The translations under genes and the position numbers were made by a program. Under the pieces are notes generated by a model. It worked only from the letters and a program-made list of their open reading frames with translations. It made no database searches and had not been told where the DNA came from. From Nocardia pseudobrasiliensis NBRC 108224 (lineage in GTDB: Bacteria; Actinomycetota; Actinomycetes; Mycobacteriales; Mycobacteriaceae), in NCBI RefSeq assembly GCF_001613105.1, contig NZ_BDBS01000012.1, positions 62,001 through 126,000 on the forward strand: 64,000 nt of DNA, given 5' to 3'. Shown here piece after piece: positions 1-9,900 of this stretch. Within the stretch, counting starts at the first letter, position 1. Every line of letters begins with the position of its first letter.

Positions 1-82
1 TCGACGCCGGACCACCGCTCGCGCAACCGGTCAGGAGAATGGGAATGAGAACTACTGCGAGACGTGCGCGGCGCGCGCTCAC
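1..82 (-). CDS. Putative lipoprotein, N-terminal fragment (runs off left edge)
   Basis: A GTG at 82 opens a minus-strand frame of 27 codons that stays open to the window edge. It reads as a classical lipoprotein signal: basic start (MSARRARLA), hydrophobic core (VVLIPI), then the lipobox LLTGC with the lipidated Cys at residue 20, followed by ASGGPAS. This predicts export by Sec and lipid anchoring outside the membrane. An in-frame stop lies not far upstream of the GTG, so the start is near here; an in-frame TTG five codons earlier is an alternative. No strong ribosome-binding site is visible. The mature domain is outside the window, so the function cannot be named. Confidence 0.6.
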   Translation of the reverse strand, partial: MSARRARLAVVLIPILLTGCASGGPAS

Positions 83-202
83 GCGGCGCGTCCGCAAGGG
101 GGATCACAGGGGCGCTTCGACATGGCAGCGATGTTAGGTGCGCCGCAACGACTTTCACAGCAACCGGAAGGCTATGTCACAGCGCTGTTGAAGCGGACAG
201 TT

Positions 203-234
203 CGGGTTCCGGCTCGATGACGAACCGGAACCCG
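203..234. terminator. Hairpin terminator downstream of lat
   Basis: Perfect 10-bp inverted repeat (CGGGTTCCGG / CCGGAACCCG) with a 12-base loop, 60 bases beyond the lat stop. It has no clear T-tract, as is common in actinobacteria. The rest of 83-292 holds no gene that I can support. Confidence 0.55.
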
Positions 235-292
235 GGACACTTCGGACGAAAGTGAACCCGACGCCCGCGAATGTCCGTTATCGCGAACTATC

Positions 293-1639
293 TCATTCGG
301 AACGGCCGAGCACCCGATCGAGCGCCGCGACGGCCTCGTCGAGTTCTTCGGTGGTGACGGTCAGCGGCGGACGGAACCGCAGCCCACGCTCGCCGGTGCC
401 CAGGATCAGCACCCGCTCGCGCTCGCGCAGTTCGGTGATCACCGCATCGCGCAGCCGCGCCGACTCCAGCGTGATCGCGCACATCAGCCCGCGACCGCGC
501 GGCTCGGTCACCGCGACGTATTTGTCGGCCAGCTCCTCGAGCCGCGACACCAGATACTTGCCGAGTTCGGCTGTGCGCTGGACCAATTCGTCGCGCTCCA
601 GCACCTCGAAGATCCGGCGGGCCCGAACCATATCGCCCAGGTTGCCACCCCAGGTGGAGTTCAGCCGCGAGCTCACCGCGAAGACGTTGTCACGTACCTC
701 ATCGATGCGACCGCCCGCCATGATTCCGCAGACCTGGGTCTTCTTACCGAAGGCCACGATATCGGGCTGCACGTCGAGCTGTTGATAGGCCCAGGCGGTG
801 CCGGTGATACCGGCGCCGGTCTGCACCTCGTCGAGGACGAACAGCGCGTCGTGCTCGTGGCACAGTTCGCGCATGGCCTGCAGGAATTGCGGGCGCATAT
901 GCCGGTCGCCGCCCTCGCCCTGAATCGGCTCGGCGATGAAACAGGCTATGTCGTGGGGATTTTCGTCGAACGCGGCGCGGGCCTGGGCCAGCGTCCTGCG
1001 CTCGGCCTCCTCGATATCCACCCCGTCGGCCAGATAGGGGGTCTCGATGCGCGGCCAGTCGAACTTCGGAAACCGGACGATCTTGATCGAGTCGGTGTTG
1101 GTGAGCGACAACGTATAACCGCTGCGGCCGTGGAAGGCGCCCGTCAGATGCAGCACCTTGGTGCCGAGATCGGCTGGGCGGCCGTGCATTTCGTTGTGCC
1201 GACTCTTCCAGTCGAAGGCGGCCTTCAGCGCGTTCTCCACGGCCAGCGCACCGCCGTCGATGAAGAACAGGTGCGGCAGCGCCGGATCGCCGAGCACCCG
1301 CGCGAAGGTGTCGACGAAGCGGGCCATCTCCACGGTGTAGACGTCGGAGTTGCTGGGCTTGTTCATCGCCGCGGTCGCCAGTTCGGACCGGAACCGTTCG
1401 TCCTCGGTGAGGGCCGGGTGGTTCATACCCAGCGCCGAGGAGGCGAAGAAGCCGAACATGTCGAGGTAGGACGTGCCGTCACGGGCGTCGACCAGCCTCC
1501 GGCCGCGCGATCGGCGCAGGTCCAGGACTAGGTCGAAACCGTCGGCGAGGATGTTCGCTGACAGGATTTCGTGTACGCGGGAGGGGGTGACCAGCGTCGC
1601 GTCTGCAACTACCCCCGGGCGCTCCAGTTCGAGGGTCAC
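293..1639 (-). CDS. lat: L-lysine 6-transaminase (lysine epsilon-aminotransferase)
   Basis: PLP-dependent class III aminotransferase that moves the epsilon-amino group of lysine to 2-oxoglutarate, giving 2-aminoadipate semialdehyde/piperideine-6-carboxylate. The protein closely resembles mycobacterial Lat (Rv3290c) along its length: ALGMNHPAL near the N-terminus, GAFHGRSGYTLSLTN, AEPIQGEGGDRH, LDEVQTG, and FGKKTQVCG with the Schiff-base Lys. A frame extends to a TTG at 1657; I prefer the in-frame GTG at 1639 (448 aa) because it matches the family length and because the TTG lies inside a palindrome that is probably an operator. It lies downstream of an Lrp regulator on the same strand, with the dehydrogenase for its product just beyond. 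Confidence 0.93.
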   Translation of the reverse strand: MTLELERPGVVADATLVTPSRVHEILSANILADGFDLVLDLRRSRGRRLVDARDGTSYLDMFGFFASSALGMNHPALTEDERFRSELATAAMNKPSNSDVYTVEMARFVDTFARVLGDPALPHLFFIDGGALAVENALKAAFDWKSRHNEMHGRPADLGTKVLHLTGAFHGRSGYTLSLTNTDSIKIVRFPKFDWPRIETPYLADGVDIEEAERRTLAQARAAFDENPHDIACFIAEPIQGEGGDRHMRPQFLQAMRELCHEHDALFVLDEVQTGAGITGTAWAYQQLDVQPDIVAFGKKTQVCGIMAGGRIDEVRDNVFAVSSRLNSTWGGNLGDMVRARRIFEVLERDELVQRTAELGKYLVSRLEELADKYVAVTEPRGRGLMCAITLESARLRDAVITELRERERVLILGTGERGLRFRPPLTVTTEELDEAVAALDRVLGRSE

Positions 1640-1652
1640 ACAAAGGACGATA

Positions 1653-1666
1653 CGCAAATATTTACG
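1653..1666. promoter_or_regulatory. AT-rich palindrome at the lat start, candidate Lrp site
   Basis: CGCAAATATTTACG is an almost perfect palindrome (AAATATTT core) in otherwise GC-rich DNA. It sits in the 67-base gap between lrp and lat and overlaps the alternative TTG start. Lrp/AsnC proteins typically bind such AT-rich dyads, and the neighbouring regulator is of this family. Confidence 0.4.
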
Positions 1667-1706
1667 TCTTCGCTACGGTTTCACCGGAAAATGTAACGGT
1701 CTGGTG

Positions 1707-2159
1707 TCACCTGTCGTAGAATGTCTGCAGGATGATGGTGCTGCGTGTCCGCACGTTGGCGGTCGCCCGGATCTCCTGCAACAGCGATTCGAGATGCCGC
1801 GGCGATGCCACCCGGACCAGGAGCATGTAGCTCTCGTCGCCCGCCACCGAGTGACATTCCTCGATGCCGGGAATGCGCTGGAGCAGGGCGGGAGCATCAT
1901 CGGGTTGGGACGGGTCGAGAGGAGTGATGGCGACGAATGCCGACAGCAGTTGTCCCAGCGCCTCCGGATCGACCTTGGCCGTATAGCCCCGGATCACTCC
2001 GCGCGCCTCTAGCCGTCGAACCCTCGATTGCACTGCGGACACCGACAGGTTGGCCTTCTCGGCCAGGTTCGACAGCGTGGCGCGTCCGTCGCCCATCAGC
2101 TCTCGAATCAGAAGTCGATCGATATCGTCCAGAACAGCTTTTGTCGGTGCATCCGCCAT
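1707..2159 (-). CDS. Lrp/AsnC family transcriptional regulator
   Basis: 150 aa. The N-terminal winged helix-turn-helix (about residues 10-60: DDIDRLLIRELMGDGRATLSNLAEKANLS, then VSAVQSRVRRLEARGVI) is followed by a C-terminal RAM/AsnC ligand-binding domain (about 75-145, with IEECHSVAGDESYMLLVRV). Length and order are typical of Lrp. It lies immediately upstream of lat on the same strand and divergent from pcd, the arrangement of Rv3291c in M. tuberculosis, where LrpA is linked to persistence-associated lat expression. It probably senses lysine or another amino acid and controls lat and pcd. Start ATG at 2159. Confidence 0.9.
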   Translation of the reverse strand: MADAPTKAVLDDIDRLLIRELMGDGRATLSNLAEKANLSVSAVQSRVRRLEARGVIRGYTAKVDPEALGQLLSAFVAITPLDPSQPDDAPALLQRIPGIEECHSVAGDESYMLLVRVASPRHLESLLQEIRATANVRTRSTIILQTFYDR

Positions 2160-2246
2160 CAGCGAAGGCTAACCCAGCGAATCGAACTCGTGGCCGGAAC
2201 ATGGCCTCGGGCCTCCCGAAGATGACCACCTCACATGGAGAAATGG

Positions 2247-3776
2247 ATGACATCCGCACCGACCGCACCACTGACCGACGAACTGCGCGCCCGCGCCGAG
2301 CAACTGTTGCGCGAGCTCGGCGCCGAGCTGCCCGCGCCCGGGTCGCTGCCCGCGCGCACGCCGATCACCGGCGGCGAGCTGGCCACCCTGCGGCCGAGTT
2401 CGACCGAGGAGGTCGACGCCGCGATCGGCAAGGCCGCCAACGCCTTTCGCACCTGGCGCACGGTGCCCGCGCCGCAGCGCGCCGCGGTGGTCCGCCGGCT
2501 GGGCCAACTGCTGACCGAACACCTCGACCGGCTGGGTGAACTGGTCACCCTGGAGGCGGGCAAGATCGGCCCCGAGGCCCGGGGCGAGGTGCAGGAGATG
2601 ATCGACATCTGCGAATTCGCGGTCGGGATGTCGCGTCAGCTGTACGGGTACACCATGCCCTCGGAGCGCCCGGGCCATCGGCTGATGGAGACGTGGCATC
2701 CGCTCGGGGTGGTCGCGGTGCTCTCGGCGTTCAACTTCCCGGTGGCCGTGTGGTCGTGGAATACCGCGCTGGCGCTGGTGTGCGGCGACACCGTGGTGTG
2801 GAAGCCGTCGGAGACCACGCCGCTGACCGCGCTGGCCTGCCACACCCTGCTGCGCCGGGCCGCGGTCGACGTCGGCGCCGATCCCGAGATCTCCCAATTG
2901 GTTCAGGGCGCGGCCGATGTGGGCGCGCAGCTGGTCGACGACGAGCGGGTGGCGCTGGTCAGCGCGACCGGTTCGGTGCGCATGGGCCAGACGGTCGCCC
3001 CGCGGGTGGCCGCGCGCTTCGGCCGCTGCCTGCTGGAGCTGGGCGGTAACAACGCCGCGATCATCACCCCTTCAGCCGATCTCGAATTGGCTACCCGCGG
3101 TGTGGTTTTCGCCGCCGCCGGTACCGCCGGTCAGCGCTGCACGACGCTGCGCCGGGTCATCGCGCACACCGATGTGGCCGACGCGCTGGTCGACCGCATC
3201 GAGAAGGCGTATCGCCAGCTGGCCGTGGGCAATCCGCTCGACGACGGCGTCCTGGTCGGCCCGCTGATCAACGAGCGCGCCTACAACGCCATGCAGAACG
3301 CGATCGCCCGCGCCATCGCCGAGGGCGGCGAATTGGTCTGCGGCGGTGAGCGAGTCGAGGCGGGCGGCCCCGACGCCTTCTACGTTCGCCCCGCCATCGT
3401 CCGCATGCCCGCCCAGACCGAGGTCGTCCGCGAGGAGACCTTCGCCCCCATCCTCTACATCCTCACCTACTCCGACCTCGATACCGCCATCGAACTGCAC
3501 AACGGTGTCCCCCAGGGCCTCTCGTCGGCCATCTTCACCACCGACCAGCGCGAGGCCGAACGCTTCCTGGCCGCCGACGGCTCGGACTGCGGCATCGCCA
3601 ACGTCAACATCGGCACCTCCGGCGCGGAGATCGGCGGCGCGTTCGGTGGCGAGAAGCAGACCGGCGGCGGACGCGAATCGGGCTCGGATTCGTGGAAGGC
3701 GTATATGCGCCGGGCTACGAATACGGTGAACTATTCGTCGGAATTGCCGCTGGCGCAGGGGATTCAATTCGGATAA
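2247..3776 (+). CDS. pcd: Piperideine-6-carboxylate (2-aminoadipate semialdehyde) dehydrogenase, ALDH family
   Basis: 509-aa NAD(P)-dependent aldehyde dehydrogenase. The active-site Cys is in GTAGQRCTTLRR (about residue 298), and LELGGNNAAI carries the usual family motif near the cofactor site. Other signatures are FNFPVAVWSWNTALAL and ETFAPILY. It resembles the aminoadipate semialdehyde dehydrogenases (ALDH7/Pcd) and Rv3293. It would oxidise the Lat product to 2-aminoadipate, completing a two-step lysine pathway. The frame is open from an ATG at 2235, but GGAG at 2237-2240 is well placed for the ATG at 2247. It is divergent from lrp across 75-87 bases, so both probably share an operator region. 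Confidence 0.92.
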   Translation: MTSAPTAPLTDELRARAEQLLRELGAELPAPGSLPARTPITGGELATLRPSSTEEVDAAIGKAANAFRTWRTVPAPQRAAVVRRLGQLLTEHLDRLGELVTLEAGKIGPEARGEVQEMIDICEFAVGMSRQLYGYTMPSERPGHRLMETWHPLGVVAVLSAFNFPVAVWSWNTALALVCGDTVVWKPSETTPLTALACHTLLRRAAVDVGADPEISQLVQGAADVGAQLVDDERVALVSATGSVRMGQTVAPRVAARFGRCLLELGGNNAAIITPSADLELATRGVVFAAAGTAGQRCTTLRRVIAHTDVADALVDRIEKAYRQLAVGNPLDDGVLVGPLINERAYNAMQNAIARAIAEGGELVCGGERVEAGGPDAFYVRPAIVRMPAQTEVVREETFAPILYILTYSDLDTAIELHNGVPQGLSSAIFTTDQREAERFLAADGSDCGIANVNIGTSGAEIGGAFGGEKQTGGGRESGSDSWKAYMRRATNTVNYSSELPLAQGIQFG

Positions 3777-3794
3777 GAGAGAGTCGAGACGGCG

Positions 3795-4648
<854 letters not shown>

Positions 4649-4652
<4 letters not shown>

Positions 4653-5611
4653 GCGAAGACTCCCTGTTCCACCGCGCGGCGGATGCTGCGCAGACTGTGT
4701 TCGAACGTGTCGAGACGGCGTCGGCCGTCCATGAAATTCGGTCCCATGATCGCGAGATCCGCCGCGGTGGCGTCGATTCGCAGCACCTTGGTGCCGGTGC
4801 TTCGCAGCCGCGCGATCTCGCTGTCGAGCTGTGCGCTCATCCGATTCCGCAACTGCCGCTCCAGGAAGTGCCCGAGCCCGGTCGCCCGCAACCGCCCGGT
4901 CGAGGCCATCGGAGCCAGCACCACCAATTCGTCCAGCGCGGCCGATTCCAGCAGATCCACCGAGGCCGTCGACGCCGCGCCTCCGTCGATATAGCGACGT
5001 CCCTCGATCGTCACCGGCGGAAACCACCCCGGCACCGCCCACGAGGCCCGCAGTGCCGCACCGAGATTCGCGGCGGGTGCGTCCGGCGATCCGAACGCGA
5101 CCCGCCGACCCGTCGCATAGTCCATGGCCACCAGCCAGGTCGCGGGATGCTCCACCCACTCCCGGCCGGGCGCGAGCCCCTCGGCCAGCCGCTGCAACCA
5201 CCCCGCGTCACCACCGCCCTCGGGCAGCAATCCGCTTCCCGCGGTGAGCAACCGCTGTCCGGACCGAATACCGCCGGAGGTCAGGGTGCGCACGGCCTGT
5301 CCGGGCGCGCCGAGTCGCGGCCGCGGCAATGGCGGAAACCGGCCGGGCTCATCGCGCACATGCCGCAGCAGCACCGCGTCGGTGACCGTGCCGCGCTGCA
5401 TCGCGATCAGCTCGTCGACCCCGACTCCACTGCCGAGCATGCTCACCAGCTCCGCCCCGGCCGACGTGCCGATCAGCACGTCGGCCGTACGCGGATCCCA
5501 GTCCAGCGCCTCGCGCACCGCGGCCAGCGCCGCGACGATCCACGCCCCTCCAACCGTGCCGCCGCAGCCGATCGCCAGCCCGCGCCGGATGGCCCCATTG
5601 CCGTTACTCAT
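4649..5611 (-). CDS. Patatin-like phospholipase / acyl hydrolase
   Basis: 320 aa from the ATG at 5611. Patatin signatures are present: a glycine-rich oxyanion segment (GCGGTVGGAW, residues 16-24), the nucleophile elbow GTSAG with Ser50, and the second member of the Ser-Asp dyad in YIDGGAAS. Patatins hydrolyse acyl chains of phospholipids or other lipids; no signal peptide is seen, so it is probably cytosolic or membrane-peripheral. An ATG at 5632 is in frame but has no ribosome-binding site. It is followed by the coupled SDR and is divergent from a TetR gene only about 50-70 bases away, its probable repressor. Confidence 0.88.
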
Positions 5612-5635
5612 GGTTTCGCACACTAGCAGCATTGA

Positions 5636-5675
5636 GATACCGGCGGTATCCGGAATCTATTCGTACATAGAATTC
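5636..5675. promoter_or_regulatory. Two palindromes in the patatin/TetR divergent gap
   Basis: GATACC-GGC-GGTATC (5636-5650) is a perfect 6-bp dyad. GAATCTAT-TCGTAC-ATAGAATTC (5653-5675) is an imperfect longer dyad. Both lie between two divergent starts, one of which encodes a TetR protein, so they are good operator candidates. Confidence 0.5.
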
Positions 5676-5679
5676 CCTC

Positions 5680-6276
5680 ATGGCACGACTGACCCGGACC
5701 GAAAGTCAGGCTCGCACCCGCGCGGAACTCCTCGACACCGCGCGGGACCTGTTCCTGTCCGAGGGCTACGCCCGCACCAGCTTGGAGCGGGTCGCCGAGG
5801 AAGCCGGATACTCCAAGGGCGCGGTCTACTCCAACTTCCGCACCAAATCGCAGCTGTGCCTCGAGGTGCTGGCACTGATCCACGAGACCAAATTCGGCGA
5901 GGTGACCGAACTGGTCCAGGCCGCCGGGACGCTGGACGAACGCCTGCAGCGGCTGGAGGGCTGGGCCGAACGCACCCTCGGCGACGTCGGCTGGACCATG
6001 TTGGAATTCGAATTCGCCATCGTCGCCCGCGACGATCCGGACCTGCAGACCGAACTGATCTCGAGTCTGTCCCTCGTGCGCGGCATGGTCGCCGCCCAAC
6101 TGCAGACCCTCGCAGACGATCTCGGCGTGACCCTGCCGCTGCCCGCCGACGACGCGGCCACGATGGTGCTCAGCGCGGGCCTCGGACTCGGCATTCAGCG
6201 GGCGGTCGATCCCTCGCTGTCGGCTCGGCTGATCACCGAGGCGGTGCGCCTGCTGGTGCGCTCGGCTATGTCCTGA
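5680..6276 (+). CDS. TetR/AcrR family transcriptional regulator
   Basis: 198 aa. The N-terminal TetR DNA-binding domain (residues about 10-58: RAELLDTARDLFLSEGYART, ERVAEEAGYSKGAVYSNFRTK) is followed by an all-helical ligand-binding domain. It is divergent from the patatin-SDR operon with palindromes in between, so it probably represses that operon and itself. Its place upstream of lhr corresponds to Rv3295. Its last 11 bases overlap the end of the convergent phosphatase-like gene. Confidence 0.9.
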   Translation: MARLTRTESQARTRAELLDTARDLFLSEGYARTSLERVAEEAGYSKGAVYSNFRTKSQLCLEVLALIHETKFGEVTELVQAAGTLDERLQRLEGWAERTLGDVGWTMLEFEFAIVARDDPDLQTELISSLSLVRGMVAAQLQTLADDLGVTLPLPADDAATMVLSAGLGLGIQRAVDPSLSARLITEAVRLLVRSAMS

Positions 6277-6811
6277 AGTGCAGCGTCCATTCCCCGCGAT
6301 AGTGCAGCCGGGTAATGCTCATCGGCGGAATGTCGATGCGCCAGAACGATTTCGCGGGCGCGTCGAGGGTGACCAGCAGCGCCGCCCGAATCACCGCGGG
6401 ATGGGTGACCGCGATGGTCGGCACGCCCTGTCCGGCAATATCGTCGAGCCACTCGCGGGTGCGGTCGACCACATCGGTCACCGCCTCGCCCCCGTGACCG
6501 CGAAATGTCGGATCGGTCAGCCACGCATACAACTCGTCCTGCGGCACCGACATCAACTCCCCGCCGCGCCAGGCGCCCGCATCCAGATCACGCAGCCGGT
6601 CGTCCTCCTCGCCGAGCAGACCAAGCAGCGCCGCGGTTTCCACGGCCCGTCGTTCCGGTGCGGTCAGAACGCGGGCCGCGTGTAATCGCCCCGCGGCGGC
6701 CACCGCCCGGCGGCCCGCCTCGGTCAGCGGCTCGTCGACCGGGAATCTGGCTTTGCGCATCGCTTCGGTCATACCGTGACTGACTAGGTCGATTCGGAGG
6801 ACCTTCTGCAC
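6266..6811 (-). CDS. Histidine phosphatase superfamily protein with altered RHG motif
   Basis: 181 aa from a GTG at 6811; an ATG start at residue 14 would remove the first strand and the catalytic His. The fold is that of the phosphoglycerate-mutase superfamily: LVSHGMTEAM at the position of the RHG motif, LTAPERRAVETAALLG for the second Arg region, and THPAVIRAALL for the second His. The usual Arg of R-H-G is replaced by Ser, so catalysis may be weakened or the protein may have another role. It overlaps the convergent TetR by 11 bases and is divergent from lhr. Confidence 0.75.
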   Translation of the reverse strand: MQKVLRIDLVSHGMTEAMRKARFPVDEPLTEAGRRAVAAAGRLHAARVLTAPERRAVETAALLGLLGEEDDRLRDLDAGAWRGGELMSVPQDELYAWLTDPTFRGHGGEAVTDVVDRTREWLDDIAGQGVPTIAVTHPAVIRAALLVTLDAPAKSFWRIDIPPMSITRLHYRGEWTLHFRT

Positions 6812-6928
6812 GGTTGGAAGCGTACGGGGCGCGATGGCGGCGCGGGCCACGATTGCCGAGCCTTCGCTCCAGCGGGCGGCACGGCCGACCGAAGCATACT
6901 TGTCGGACCCCCGAGGCAGACTGTTGAC

Positions 6929-9900
6929 ATGGACCGGTTCTCCCGCCCCACTCGCGAGTGGTTCGACGGCGCCTTCGACGCGCCGACGGCCGCTCAACTG
7001 GGCGCGTGGCAGGCCATTTCGGCCGGTGAACACACCCTGGTCGTCGCGCCGACCGGTTCGGGCAAGACACTGTCGGCCTTCCTGTGGGCCATCGACCGAC
7101 TGGCCACCCGGGAACCGACCGACGGACCGCGCCGCACCTCGGTGCTCTACATCTCCCCGCTCAAGGCCCTGGCCGTGGATGTGGAACGCAATCTGCGAGC
7201 GCCGCTGGTCGGCATCACCCAGACGGCCAAACGGCTGGGCCTGGCCGCACCCGAGGTCACCGTCGGCGTGCGCTCGGGCGATACCAGCGCGACCGCGCGA
7301 CGCTCCATGCAGCGCACCCCGCCCGACATCCTGATCACCACGCCGGAATCGCTGTTCCTCATGCTCACCTCCGCGGCGCGCGAAACCCTCAGCGAGGTGC
7401 GAACGGTGATCGTCGACGAGGTGCACGCCATCGCGGGCTCCAAACGCGGTGCCCACCTGGCCCTTTCACTGGCCCGCCTGGATCTGCTGACCGAACGCCC
7501 GGCCCAGCGTATCGGCCTGTCGGCGACGGTACGACCACCGGAGGAGGTGGGCCGGTTCCTGGTGGGCGCGGCCCCGATCAGCATCGTCTCCCCGCCCGCG
7601 CCGAAGACCTTCGATCTGTCGGTGCGGGTCCCGGTCGCCGATATGACCGAACCGGGCGACTCCGACGATCAACCCGGTTCGATCTGGCCCCATGTCGATT
7701 CCGCGATCGTCGATCTGGTGCTGGCGCATCACTCCTCGATCGTCTTCGCGAATTCGCGACGGCTGGCCGAGCGCCTGACCGCCCGCCTCAACGAGGCCTA
7801 TACCGCGCGCCTGGGCGATCCGGTCGAGACCGAACACGGCCCGCCCGCTCAACTGGGACCGTCCACCGAGGTCACCCACGGCGCCGAACAGTTGCTGGCC
7901 CGCGCCCACCACGGTTCGGTGAGCAAGGAGCAGCGCGCGCTGATCGAGGACGATCTCAAGAGCGGGCGGCTGCGCTGTGTGGTGGCCACCAGCAGCCTGG
8001 AGCTCGGAATCGATATGGGCGCGGTCGATCTGGTGGTTCAGGTGGAGGCGCCGCCCTCGGTCGCCAGCGGCCTGCAGCGGGTCGGTCGGGCCGGACATCA
8101 GGTGGGCGAGGTGTCGCGGGGCGTCATCTTCCCCAAACATCGCACCGATGTCGTGCACTGCGCGGTGGCCTCGATGCGCATGACGGCCGGGCAGATCGAG
8201 CAGCTGAGCGTCCCGGCGCATCCGCTGGACATCCTCGCCCAGCAGACCGTCGCCGCCTGCGCGCTCGAACCCATCGATGTCGACACCTGGTTCGAAACCG
8301 TGCGCGGCACCGGCAGTTACGCCACCCTGCCCCGCTCGGCCTACGAATCGGTCCTGGACCTGCTGGCGGGGCGCTACCCTTCCGACGAATTCGCCGAACT
8401 GCGCCCGCGCGTGGTCTGGGACCGCGACGCGGGCACCCTCACCGGCCGCCCCGGCGCCCAGCGGTTGGCCGTCACCTCCGGCGGCGCGATACCCGACCGC
8501 GGTCTGTTCCCGGTCTTCATGGTCGGCGAGAAGGCTTCTCGCGTCGGCGAACTCGACGAGGAGATGGTCTACGAATCCCGCGTGGGCGACGTCTTCGCCC
8601 TCGGCGCCACCAGCTGGCGCATCGAGGAGATAACCCACGACCGCGTCCTGGTGTCCCCCGCCTTCGGCCTCCCTGGCCGACTACCGTTCTGGCACGGCGA
8701 TTCTCTGGGCCGCCCCGCCGAATTGGGCGCGGCGCTGGGCGAATTCATCCGCACGGCCGGACAGGCGGTCGAGCGAGCCCCGTCCGCCCGAGTGGACGCC
8801 CTGGCCCATACCGCCGCCGCCCCGCCGAGCCCCCGATCCACCGACGGATCCGACGTCGCCGGGAGCGCGACCGGTTCCGGGAAACGTGCGCGGAGTGCGC
8901 CGCCTACCGGCGAGACGCGCGGGCGATCGGGCGCCGGTAAGCGCGGGGCCGAGCTCGACGAGTTGGAACGGCTGGTGCACGCGGCCGGGCTGGATGATTT
9001 CGCGACGGCGAATCTGGTTGCGCTGCTGCGTGATCAGCAGCAGGCGACCGGGCATCTGCCGACCGATCGGACGCTGGTGGTGGAGCGGTTCCGCGACGAG
9101 CTGGGCGATTGGCGGCTGGTGCTGCATTCGCCGTACGGATTGCCGGTGCACGCGCCGTGGGCGCTCGCGATCGGCGCGCGATTGCGGGAGCAGTTCGGGG
9201 TGGATGCCGCCCCGACCGCCTCCGACGACGGCATCGTGGTCCGCCTACCCGACACCACCGACGATCCGCCGGGCGCGGAACTGTTCGTCTTCGACTCCGA
9301 CGAGATCGACGACCTCGTGACCGAACAGGTCGGTGCGTCGGCCCTGTTCGCCTCCCGGTTCCGCGAATGCGCGGCGCGAGCGCTGCTGCTGCCCCGCCGC
9401 GATCCGGGTCGGCGCGCACCGCTGTGGCAGCAGCGGCAGCGGGCGGCCCAATTACTCGATGTGGCAAGGAAATTCCCCGACTTCCCGATCCTGCTGGAGA
9501 CGGTGCGCGAATGTCTGCAGGACGTCTACGACCTGCCCGCGCTGCGGCGACTGCTCGGTGAGGTCGCGCGGCGCAAGCTGCGGTTGGTGGCGGTGGAGAC
9601 CGCCACCCCGTCGCCGTTCGCCAACGCGCTGCTGTTCGACTACATCGGACAGTTCATGTACGAGGGCGACAGCCCGCTGGCCGAGCGCCGCGCGGCCGCG
9701 CTGTCACTGGATTCGAGTCTGCTCGCCGAACTGCTCGGCCGGGTGGAGCTGCGTGAACTGCTCGACGCGGCCGTTCTCGAACAGACCGAGCGGGAGTTGC
9801 AGCGGCTCACCCCCGAACGCCACGCCCGCGATCTGGAGGGTCTGGCCGATCTCCTGCGATTACTCGGCCCGCTCACCCCGGCCGAGGCCGCGCTGCGCTG

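Noticed and set aside
64..255. 63-codon plus-strand frame near the left edge
   Set aside because: Its translation has no recognisable features and it opposes the lipoprotein signal, which is a better reading.
4653..5201. Upstream extension of the SDR frame (468 codons in all)
   Set aside because: It lies antisense-frame to none but inside the patatin gene; its Arg/Gly-rich translation has no SDR features, and the ATG at 4652 with ATGA coupling explains the gene.
7466..8638. 390-codon minus-strand frame within lhr
   Set aside because: Its translation is low-complexity Gly/Asp/Arg and it opposes clear helicase motifs; shadow of lhr.
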